A stretch of 64,000 nt of DNA from Lasioglossum baleicum (lineage: Eukaryota > Arthropoda > Insecta > Hymenoptera > Halictidae): contig NC_134935.1 in NCBI RefSeq assembly GCF_051020765.1, positions 3,783,579 through 3,847,578 of the forward strand. The letters run 5' to 3'. The position numbers and the translations under genes were made by a program. The notes below the pieces were generated by a model. It saw only the letters and a program-made list of their open reading frames with translations, made no database searches and was not told where the DNA came from. Of the stretch, positions 1 through 9,159 are shown in pieces (position 1 is the first letter of the stretch; the number at the start of each line of letters is the position of its first letter).

Positions 1-11
1 ATTGTTGCGTC

Positions 12-79
12 CCCATCGCGCACGCGCAACGTGTCTCCCATTTGCCTCACTCAATCCCCGTCGCACACGCGCAACGTGT
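12..79. repeat. short direct repeat, about 45-bp period
   Basis: A segment containing CACGCGCAACGTGTC occurs twice, about 45 bases apart, with near-identical flanks. It lies just upstream of a dispersed repeat copy and may belong to it. No coding potential is convincing here. Confidence 0.5.
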
Positions 80-181
80 CACATATTACTCTGGTCATCA
101 GAGAGGGGGTACCTCATATCGGCGTGATTCCCCTCATCTGGCAGCACTGGGCCTGAGGCAGTTATATTCAGTTATATTGGC

Positions 182-420
182 AGGAATGCACAGGAATGTA
201 CCGGAACAATCTGTTCCAGACAAAAAGACTCCAGGACGTGTCCTACGAGTTACAAAATATACAGAAGTACACTTGTCATACATTTGTTTTTCATAATCAA
301 ATCATATCAATTTCTTAAAATTCTGCGGGGTGCTCAAGGTACCTCATTTTTTCGAGAAGCTTACGTTACTGAGGCTGGAATCGCCGCCATCGCGCTAGAA
401 AAGTTGGGCCGAATAGCAGC
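182..420 (+). repeat. dispersed repeat family R1, copy 1
   Basis: This stretch shares long blocks with three other places in the window (near 8205-8450, 40548-40704 on the minus strand, and 43255-43650). Shared landmarks are GACGTGTCCTAC, a CAAATCATA block, TTCTGCGGGGTGCTCAAGG and a TTACTGAGGCTG block, in the same order. Divergence between copies is moderate. No transposase is visible, so this looks like a non-autonomous dispersed element of unknown class. Confidence 0.75.
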
Positions 421-968
421 ACTGATTGTATGTAACATATACTGTAGCAAGAATTCGATTATTTTTAACTAATAATATGTACGATTGTGTATCGAAAGAG
501 ATAGGATTCTATATTGTTACGGTTGATATATTTTAGTTCATCCATTCGATTGTGTGAAATAAATGCATTTTCAAACCTAAGTCATCAATGTCACTAAATA
601 TACGACGTACATGTTCCAATTTCGACTGAAACATGTGTGTATTTACTTTGTTGACTGTCAACTTTGACAGTACTGTGAATTGTCGGATTTAATGCAGTCA
701 AATGTTCATGGATTATATAGACAAAAGAATATATATTTGTAACTATATCATATTTGTTAAGTGTACTAAATGCTTGCCTATCATTTTGTTATTGCAAGTG
801 AACTACTTCGGTTTTGATTTTAATGTATAAAACTATTAATACACATTTGTTACTATGATGTATAAAACAAGGTCTTACATTGAAGTCTATTGAATACTCT
901 ATCATTTTTTTTTTAGCGAAAATTATTGAACTTTCTGTTGATGACAAAAGCTAAAACAATTTTCATTA

Positions 969-1686
969 ATGTCATCTATAGTTCTCAAAGATGGACCCCC
1001 ATCTGAATTGTTTTTTGAGAATGTGAATGGATGTAATTTAAAGCTTATAGATGAAAGTGCAAGAACTAAAAATGTTATGAAATTCGTTTTGTACAAGGAC
1101 ATTCATTTTAATGTTAATGTCACGTTTCTTTTATTACTTATAACATTGGCACTTTGGAGAACGTTCGACATAGTAATACCATTTGCTGGTTCAATACTAA
1201 TTTTAATACTACAGTGTATTTGCTTTATTACTTCTGTGAAAAAAGGTTTGTATTTCCTTACAATGATTCTATTATTAATAAACATATTTCAATTGTATTG
1301 ATTGTTTCTTTCATTTTACAGACACATTAACAGTTGTAGAATCTGTTGGTATATATACAGAAGGAAAACGAGTATTCTATGGTACAAGCTCTTGTAAATT
1401 TGTTCCTTGGGATACAGTGGTAGATGTAATCATTAATGAAGTTATAACAGGTGTAAGTATTAGTTGTTATTGTATAATCGTTGAATTTAATACCAATGTA
1501 TCGTATCTGTGTTTACAGCAAAGGGTATTATATTACCTTACAATTATAGTGAAAGAGTCGGTAGGCGAGAAAGATTCGATAAAACTAATTCCATTATTCC
1601 AAGAGTTAGTACCTGAGAGAAAATGCCTGGAATATATGTACGAAAAACTAGCTGGATTAATTGGATGCAACAGAGGGAAAATCTAG
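969..1686 (+). CDS. PIGH: phosphatidylinositol N-acetylglucosaminyltransferase subunit H (PIG-H)
   Basis: Small subunit of the ER-membrane GPI-GlcNAc transferase, which makes the first intermediate of GPI anchors. I join three exons, 969-1245, 1322-1452 and 1519-1686, at GT-AG junctions that keep phase (277, 131 and 168 nt), giving 191 residues; the human protein has 188. Residues about 50-90 hold two adjacent hydrophobic stretches, the membrane hairpin expected of this family. The C-terminal half carries the family pattern: a VESVGIYTE segment, then FVPWDTVVDVIINE, then a VLYYLTIIV segment and a final LFQELVPERKCLEYMY-type block. A TTTTTTTTAG acceptor at 907-916 suggests a 5' UTR intron, so the ATG at 969 opens the first coding exon. 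The identification rests on recognised motifs and size. Confidence 0.85.
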
Positions 1687-2438
1687 TTTTAACTGTTCCT
1701 GGTTCATACTGGTTGTGTCACAAGCATAACATATATAAATTTATATTCACGTATCACCGTACGATTAGGTAGATATTAAAGAAGATAATATTGTCATTAA
1801 GATATTATCGATTTTACTATATACATATTTTTAGGAATCTAAAGCATTTTGACTATGGAAGAGAATTAATGAAAATAATTAGGAGAATTATAAAAAATCC
1901 GCCACGCCAAGGACAACAATTTAGTACAAACAACCTTTTAGTTACCTACAGTATCCTTTTTGTTAAATTTCAAATTCATTTTATCTACTACAATAAATAA
2001 AAAATTACATACCACAGTCGAACCCCGATAATACAAACCTCAAGGGAAAACCTAGAATCTTCGAATTATAGAGGTTTCGATTTATCAAAGTCTTCGTGTT
2101 TGTACATGAGTTAATAATTTGCTGAGTGTAATAGTTTTAAAAAAGGAAAAGTTCAATTTGTGGAGATGAGTTATTTATTATATACATATAGTAAATATAA
2201 TCTACTAGGCTCGATTTTACTCTGCATTAATGAATTAACAGATTGTTGATCAATGGTATTTTCAATGGTAACCAAAGCAGAGAATACATTATCTTCAATA
2301 TCATCGCATCTTTCTACAAAACTTTGTAAAACATTTATTGCTGTTTTGACTTGTTTAACTTTCACACTCGTGGAAAATAATTCGAGTTATTGAGGTTTGA
2401 CTGTACACTTTTTATAAATTCTAAATTTCTTAACTAGC
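1687..2438. other. intergenic or 5' region, AT-rich
   Basis: There is no confident gene. A TTTTTAG acceptor near 1834 precedes a short open segment (about 1836-1932) rich in basic residues that could be a 5' exon of the next gene, but I cannot join it in phase. A minus-strand open segment (2171-2365) has no ATG and no good acceptor. Confidence 0.4.
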
Positions 2439-4595
2439 ATGTACATTGGCATAGATAATACATCTTGGACTCGGCAGGATAAAATATTTGCAATGACAAA
2501 ATTTAAGGAAAGATCTGCTGCAGCCTTTTCTCATGCATTTGTGCTTACTATCAAAGTACTATCTTTTTTAGAAAGCTCGGAACAGGCTATAAAGTATGCT
2601 GTAACAACTTGTTCCGATGAACTGTTAAGTTGGAATAATAAAGAATTAGTGCACTCTTTTAACAACGAGCTTCCAGAATGTAGGGATCAGTGTGACAGTT
2701 CAAAAGAGAAAGTATTCGAACAGAAAACTGATAAACAATTAGATGATAACTTCACATTAAATAAAATGTCAAAAAACTCCACGAATAAGGAGCTAGTTAA
2801 CGATAGACAAAAATTAAAGCGTTCAAAAGCTACTAATGAAAAATCTAAAAGGGAAAACAGTTGTACTGTAAGTGATAAACATTCTACATTATCAACTGTT
2901 GAAGAGAATAGATTAATTTCTAATCAATTGGAAGATTCAAATATAGAAAATAAAGATTGTGGTAACGAAGGAGACAAAGATATCATTCAAAATAATATCA
3001 CTGAATTTGATAATAATGAAATTGATTTTACTAATACGGATTCTGCTAATTTACCTTATCAATACCTAATTGAAAGAGAAATCGAAGATGCGAAATTCGG
3101 TACAACTAGAAAACGTAAAAGACAGGATGCAAGTGAAAAGTGTTCCATAGCTTCTGTAGACTTGGTTACGGATGTTTCAGAAACTGAAGAGTCAGATTCT
3201 TCTACGAAAAGAAAACGGGGATTCGATAATATAACTCCAAGATCTTCAGATATTACGGATTTGGTAATGGAAGGATTAATGTTTACTATTCGACAAGGGC
3301 AAGGTACTGTAGCAGTTATAGAACAGAAAACGAAATTAGAGTTAGATGAAGTACTCGAAAATTCAGAAAAAATTGAAACTGTAAAAGGAGAGAAATGTCT
3401 ACGAAATTCTAGTTTGCTTGGATTAGAGAATTTAATAACAATGATCGAATCACCTAAGAAAACTGAAGTTAAACAAAAGCCTCAAAATATAGTTATTCAA
3501 GAGAACGCTGAATATCAAAATACAATGAAGCGTATGTTTAATAATGTGAATTATTCTTTCAAAGACACTTATTTTAATAATACGTGGTTAAATAAAAATA
3601 ATAATAATACGAATAAGAATCAGAACACTGAAATACATGAAGAAGGTATAAAGCTAACGGAGAATGAAGATTTCCAATATGAAAAAGAGAATGAACAGGA
3701 AGAAGTAGAAGAAGAAGAGGAAGAAGAAGAAGAAGATATTATACCTGAAGTACTGCAAAATTCTCTTTTTCAGACTTCAGTTCTTTCTTTTGAGAAAGTA
3801 GATCAATTTGAAGAAGCTGCAGTAAATAAAGATTTGTTAATGGACGATGCAGATATTGATACTCTTTTTGTTAAAGAACACAAATTACAGCACAAAGACG
3901 TGATCAATGAAACTAAGAAAAAAAATGGTCCGATAATCATTTCGAATGAAATTATTGCTACAAGCCAAATACCTCTTCCATTACAAAAATTACTCCAAAA
4001 TAAATTGTCAACAAAGCTTGCGTCTGTAAATAGTACAAATGAAACAAAGGAGGAAAAAATTGTAGATCATAGATCACAATTGCTCGAATGTCGAAATGTC
4101 AGTTGTAAAGTACACCCAGAAAGCCAAAATTCGGATTGTAATATGTTGGAAAGTTCTCAATCTTTAGCAAACCCTCAAACTTCTGTATCAAGTAATAATG
4201 AAACTATGAACGAAGGTGCGTCATTTTTAATATTAGAAAATGAATGTAAAAATAGTGATGTTATAAGAAACAGGTTGGAAGAAAGAGAAGATCAACTGCA
4301 AAATCAGCCTGTTAGTGTTAACAAAGAAGAACAGTTATCATCGTGTAAACTACAAGATGTTACACAGGAATTTTATCAAGATATTTTATATTTACAAAGA
4401 AAAAAGAACTTAACTAATCAACATTTGAAGTTAAGATCAAGAAAAAAATCTGTAAATACGCTTCAAGATACAAATACTCATAATGCTCATATAGAAATGT
4501 TAAAATTCTTTCATGACATTACGAAAGGTGCCAAAGTTGTTATAACAAGGATGAGTACAAAAAGCATTCATAGTTTAATAGCAAAAAATTCTTAG
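2439..4595 (+). CDS. uncharacterised acidic, low-complexity protein (718 codons)
   Basis: A single long open frame that I do not recognise. It is rich in Glu, Asp, Lys, Asn and Ser and mostly looks disordered, with an uninterrupted Glu run at about residues 424-434. Two parts look folded. One is an N-terminal stretch of about 60 residues (hydrophobic and helical, containing AFVLTIKVLSFLESSEQ). The other is a central block around residues 270-345 that starts SDITDLVMEGLMFTIRQ, continues with VIEQKTKLELDEVLEN and ends in LLGLENLITMIE. KRKR-type basic clusters near residue 225 and residue 250 suggest nuclear localisation. The ATG lies one base after an AACTAG acceptor at 2432-2437, so upstream coding exons are possible and the start is uncertain. 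The conserved-looking central block is the best handle for a homology search. Confidence 0.6.
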   Translation: MYIGIDNTSWTRQDKIFAMTKFKERSAAAFSHAFVLTIKVLSFLESSEQAIKYAVTTCSDELLSWNNKELVHSFNNELPECRDQCDSSKEKVFEQKTDKQLDDNFTLNKMSKNSTNKELVNDRQKLKRSKATNEKSKRENSCTVSDKHSTLSTVEENRLISNQLEDSNIENKDCGNEGDKDIIQNNITEFDNNEIDFTNTDSANLPYQYLIEREIEDAKFGTTRKRKRQDASEKCSIASVDLVTDVSETEESDSSTKRKRGFDNITPRSSDITDLVMEGLMFTIRQGQGTVAVIEQKTKLELDEVLENSEKIETVKGEKCLRNSSLLGLENLITMIESPKKTEVKQKPQNIVIQENAEYQNTMKRMFNNVNYSFKDTYFNNTWLNKNNNNTNKNQNTEIHEEGIKLTENEDFQYEKENEQEEVEEEEEEEEEDIIPEVLQNSLFQTSVLSFEKVDQFEEAAVNKDLLMDDADIDTLFVKEHKLQHKDVINETKKKNGPIIISNEIIATSQIPLPLQKLLQNKLSTKLASVNSTNETKEEKIVDHRSQLLECRNVSCKVHPESQNSDCNMLESSQSLANPQTSVSSNNETMNEGASFLILENECKNSDVIRNRLEEREDQLQNQPVSVNKEEQLSSCKLQDVTQEFYQDILYLQRKKNLTNQHLKLRSRKKSVNTLQDTNTHNAHIEMLKFFHDITKGAKVVITRMSTKSIHSLIAKNS

Positions 4596-4799
4596 TTACC
4601 ACCGAACAAGCACTGAAAACGAAGTTTATCAGACTATGTGAATGTTATATAATTTATTTTATATAGGAATCATAGATTAACATGAAGAAGTAAACGTACG
4701 CTTAGGATATTTTATACATATAATTGATTCATGGAAGGTGAGAATAACAAATAAAAATCTAATCATAATTTAAGTGTGTTATCCCTATAAGTCAGGGAT

Positions 4800-5768
4800 T
4801 CAACTTTTTAATAATATGTTAGTCTCACATGTTTTTTCACGCTCAATTTGATCCTTACTAGCTTTTAAATTAGTTAATGTACTTGTTATAGTTTTTAATT
4901 GTAAATCTAAACGCTTAAAACATACTTCTTCTTTATTAAAATTACCATTAAAATGTATACTTTGCTCCAAAATATTATCTATTACATTTGATTTTTGAGC
5001 CACGTGTATCATCTGAAAAAAACGTGTATGATTAATAAGAAATAGGATCATATGTAGGAAATACATTCATACGATTTAATAAAGTAGTTAACCCTTGTAA
5101 CATTTAAGACAATGTTTTAGGATGAAAAATAACTTATTGTAACATATTACAATTTTTTTGCATAAATGTAGCTAGGTGTTAAAAATATTAAACTAAAGAG
5201 ATTATAAAAGAGGATGTTAAAAATTGGCCAAATTTTGGGTAGCTCAGACACCTAAAATATTTTACGAGTTTGTTTTTATATACAATATAAATATTGACTT
5301 TTGGTTGAAAAATAGAGTTTGAATTTTTACATTTCACGCATTTTTTTACAAAGCTACTGCTACTACTTGAAGTTAACGATTTTTAATTTTTTGCTCTATG
5401 CGTTTTCTACTTTATCTAGATACCTTTCTTTACAACTTTCCCATAATTTTGCCGACAAATAACGGTAGGATTATCCTTCTTTAGCCTAAAAAATAACTCG
5501 TTATGAATATTTTACGTGTCTGAGCTATCCATTGTTTAGCCACGTTTTAACATCCTCCTTTATTAGAAGTAATCATTACTTGTATTTCATTTTTAACTTG
5601 GATACATTTTCGAAACTCAGCAGCGCATTTGAATGGGCATCTCTCTCGAGCATCACATAATTCAAACAAAGCGTCATCGCATTGTTGCTCAAGATTATCT
5701 GAAATAAAGAAATTCAAAAGAATTTGTATGGCTGCTTTTTATTTATTTCACTTTTTCTACTTACCCAT
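4800..5768 (-). CDS. small three-exon coiled-coil protein, unidentified
   Basis: I reconstruct this from three phase-matched pieces on the minus strand: an initiator micro-exon of only four coding bases (ATGG, 5765-5768), exon 2 at 5580-5698 (119 nt) and exon 3 at 4800-5012 (213 nt, with the stop). Donors are GTAAGT and GTAATG; acceptors are TTTCAG and TTTTTTCAG. The product is 111 residues. The N-terminal half has five cysteines and a helical character (MDNLEQQCDDALFELCDARE). The C-terminal half is a probable coiled coil (KRLDLQLKTITSTLTNLKAS). The composition resembles small subunits of kinetochore, augmin or vesicle-tethering complexes, but I cannot name a family. The intron between exons 2 and 3 holds a MITE, and the start codon is only about 77 bp from the end of a transposon. 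Confidence 0.5.
5204..5564. mobile_element. MITE with inverted repeats, inside an intron of the small coiled-coil gene
   Basis: The left end reads GAGGATGTTAAAA and the right end reads the reverse complement, TTTTAACATCCTC. Similarity continues inward (GGTAGCTCAGACACCTAAAAT against ATTTTACGTGTCTGAGCTATC), so each arm is about 55-60 bp. There is no open frame inside. It starts about 15-25 bp into the intron, just after a donor site on the minus strand. Target duplication is unclear. Confidence 0.75.
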
Positions 5769-5844
5769 TTTTTTATAATATATAATGTATGGTATATTAG
5801 AACGTAATTCTTATATAACCTAAATTTAAAAACATGTATTTAAA

Positions 5845-8009
5845 TCGTGGACATAGGAATAGGAACAAATAGGAATAAGGGGACGGAGCCAGACGGAGCA
5901 CAAGAGCACAAAGTGTTACTTTAGGCGAGGGGAGTGAAGCCAAATCCGCGGAGCGGGGAGCACGGTCACGTGGTACTCTGGTGCTCAACTGGTGATTGGT
6001 TCTAGCATATATGCGCGAAATTTGAAGATGAGACTTTTATAGTTTGTTAACAATTATAAATTACGATAGAATATTTTCAATAAAATAAAAAAACAAAGTG
6101 TTTTATTTATAAATAATGCATATCAAAATTAAACGGTCAAAAGTTAGAATCTATAGATATGAAAAATCTTATCTGTTTGGTATTTAATTTTACAAATACA
6201 TAAAACATTGTTATTTAGAAATAGGAATAACTAGGATATTATCTTTTACTTTTCTGCACTTAAGAAACTTTAACGAATGTACAACAGTATATAACTGATC
6301 ACTATATAAGTAAATATTGGTTAGTTTTATAATGAAATATCAAAAATGTCATAAAATGCTAATCCAATTACTTAAATATTAAATTGTACAATTGTTAATA
6401 TCTATTGCATAAAAGGGATTAGGATGTATTATTAATAATTTTCGTAACAAAATTGGGTTTTGTCAATTTTATTATTTAATATATTACATTATGTCTATAA
6501 TGTAATGTCAAAGCGAATGTTCTTATTGTTAGTTCTTATTAAACTGTTTGTTGACACTTATACCCCTATTCTTCCATAACTGTCTTTCAAAGTCTTTCAA
6601 AATTTCTTTTCACATCCTTTAGTAAACTAATTGCTCTAGCTTCCCAAAAAAGTTCAAATCGTATAGTACAATATTAAAAAAGTTATCGTCTTCTTTAGAG
6701 CGGTCTTAAACTTTTGTCCGCTACTATATATCTTCTAACATCTGCAATTCTTCAGTCGCTAACATATTCTTGTCCCTCAATGAGTCCAGGATTCCCTTCA
6801 AAGAGCAAATTTTTGATTTCTTTCGTCGAAGGCTTTGCTGCAGATCTTTTATCTTCCTTATATAAAATTTCTTGTGTCTTGCAGTTGTTTTTGAAGGTAT
6901 TCTTTTTCCAAAGAGTTTTCCTCTTTCTTCAGTGACATACTTGTAGACTGATCCACAACTAAAAAGCATTAAAAATATAATGCATAAGAAATATTAATTT
7001 TGTAGAAAATTATTAGATATATTATATTAAATAGAATGAAATATTTCTTACAGTCACTGCATCCAGGGATGGGAGATGTTGCTCTATCTACTTTAGATGT
7101 ATCCGATGCAGAAGTTGACGGCATAATTATATAATTTTGAGTATCCTCAATTGCACGTTCTAAACAAATATACAAAAGGTACTGTATAAAGCAATGCACA
7201 AGTTGAACTGTGGATGAGCCGAGCAAAACAGATACACCATAGAAACACATATTATATCTGACTATTCATTAAGACATACATGAAAATCACAGCATATGTA
7301 CAGAGCTCGTTGGCCTGTATAAATCTCCCTTAACACAGAATGTATCCCCCGTTTTATATAGGAATCTAATGTATTTCCTAATCCTGATAATAGTAACATT
7401 ATTTCATACCTATATGTGGTAGTGCATTTGGTGCAAGTATCCTTCTACCATGTACAATCTTGAAGTCATTTTCTGTAAAATGTGCGGAACAGATTCTTGC
7501 TCCATTTGGAATCAACTCTACATTTAGCTGCATTATATCTGCCCAAAATAATTTTAGCTTTTCATCCTTTGGAAACCTATTACAAAATTAATTCAGTGTG
7601 TAACTTTATATCATTTGTCTCATTTTAATAATACAATATAATTTTTATGTACACAAATAGAATATTTTTCTTACCGATGATATGTGAGAAGTTATTAATA
7701 TTGTTTACTTGTCTTTCTCCCAAAATCGGACGATGTCTCTTACGATTTTTACAATACACAGCGGCATTGTCTAATTTTTAAAACTTATAATTCACTTCTC
7801 TGTCCGCGTCAGTGAGCGTTAGTCGGTGTCAGACAGTGTCAGATCCAGTCAGATCAGCCAAATGTCTTCTAAAAGTACGAATGCACTTGCGCGATCACAA
7901 CCAATCACCAGTTGAGCACCAGAGTACCACGTGATCGTCGTTCCCCGCACCCCAAAACTGGCTTCCCCCCCGCAGCGATATGCTCCGTCCCCTTATTCCT
8001 ATGTCCATG
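5845..8009. mobile_element. decayed THAP-domain DNA transposon with long terminal inverted repeats
   Basis: The ends are inverted copies of each other over about 150 bp. Left: GTGGACATAGGAATA, GGGGACGGAGC, then CACGTGGTACTCTGGTGC and AACTGGTGATTGGTT. Right: the reverse complements in mirrored order, ending GTCCATG. The flanks ATTTAAAT and ATTAAATA are a possible imperfect 8-bp target duplication. Inside, on the minus strand, lie exons of a THAP zinc-finger protein (6724-7767). THAP domains are the DNA-binding domains of P-element-type transposases, and no RNase-H-like catalytic part is visible, so I infer an internally deleted, inactive P-like element. The class is an inference. Confidence 0.65.
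6724..7767 (-). pseudogene. THAP-domain protein remnant within the transposon
   Basis: Minus-strand exons can be read at 7675-7767, 7410-7576, 7052-7159 and 6724-6958, with plausible GT-AG borders. The first opens MPLCIVK, the start of a THAP C2CH finger, but it then hits a stop and needs frame changes to reach the next exon, and the second zinc cysteine appears to be lost. Exon 2 is classic THAP: FPKDEKLKLFW, ARICSAHF and a final NALPHI. Exon 4 encodes a basic coiled coil (RKIKDLQQSLRRKKSKICSL) before the stop. I judge it broken because of the first exon. If an undetected upstream exon existed it could instead be a domesticated THAP gene. Confidence 0.65.
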
Positions 8010-8204
8010 ATTAAATACGTCTGCGTATGTATTGGTATTGGTTGGTATGTATGTAGTATGTATACAAAGCAGTGAAGTGCAGTGAAGCCAGAATGAGCGC
8101 CGAACGGCGCTCATCGCTCATGTACTCATGTACTCTCCTCCTGCCCCTTCCATTATTCCATTCCAGCACCGTGCGCAGGCGCACACTCCACGGTCCACGG
8201 TCCA

Positions 8205-8450
8205 CGGTCCCAGCGAAACATAATCTGTTCCGGACAAAAAGAATTCAGGACGTGTCCTACAAGTTACAAAATATACACAAATACACATGTTATACATTCA
8301 TTTTTCAGAATCAAATCATACAAATCTTTTCAAATTCTGCGGGGTGCTCAAGGTACCCCATTTTATCGAGAATCTTACTTTACTGAGGCTGAAAGCGCCA
8401 CCAGCGGTCATCCATCGCACGAAAAATCTTGGACGATATCGGAACACTGC
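8205..8450 (+). repeat. dispersed repeat family R1, copy 2
   Basis: Same block order as copy 1: TCTGTTCCGGACAAAAAG, GACGTGTCCTACAAG, TTCTGCGGGGTGCTCAAGG and TTACTTTACTGAGGCTG. It then extends into a CATCCATCGCACGAAAAATC block and GACGATATCGGAACACTG that also appear, inverted, in copy 4. This is the most complete copy for defining the family. Confidence 0.75.
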
Positions 8451-9159
8451 ATAAATAGTGTTCACAATATGGTCTTTATAAGTATATAAAATATAAGTAT
8501 ACTTACGTTGTACATACATATTACCACCTATGTATATATGTACCCAAGTATATGTACATATAAATAGTACTTACAGGGTGTGTGTCATGCAGTGTCATGC
8601 ATGTATGTCTCTATGTATATAAATAGCTTTGAGATTTTAATCAACATTCTTGAGAAACAGAATTGTTTTCTTTTTGCTTATGCGTTGCTAACATCGGTCG
8701 CTGTTAGTACGTTAGTACGTTCTAACAACCCGTTTTGTTATCCTTCGATAAATGTGACTAATGGCTTACATGTACAGGTAAGTAAGCGATAAGTACATTA
8801 CAATCGTGTGTGTTCTATTTATGTATGTAGTACCGGAGGTTATACGAGCAATACACTCACAGTAAGTATATGTATTGCGCTTTTATCAATTTTCTGGAAA
8901 CTGTATATGTACATATTAGAATCATTGTCGATGGCGATGATGGCGTTGTCATTTATGAAAATATTGCAACAAATCCGCGAGATGTAGTCGTTGATAAACC
9001 GCGACGAGTTTCCAAAACGAGAATTTATTCTGTTTGTGTTTCGCAGTTTTCTCATGAAAATGCAAATATTTAATATGCTACAGATGGACGTGTGATTATC
9101 GTAAATACACCACGTAAGAAAATATAACTATTTACGTGCTAAATACAAACGCAGTCGAA

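Noticed and set aside
2171..2365. Minus-strand 64-codon frame as a gene or exon
   Set aside because: It begins with GTG, has no convincing acceptor, and cannot be joined to the minus-strand gene further right.
7905..8519. Several short ORFs on both strands
   Set aside because: They lie in the transposon end and the R1 repeat; no domain or conservation evidence.
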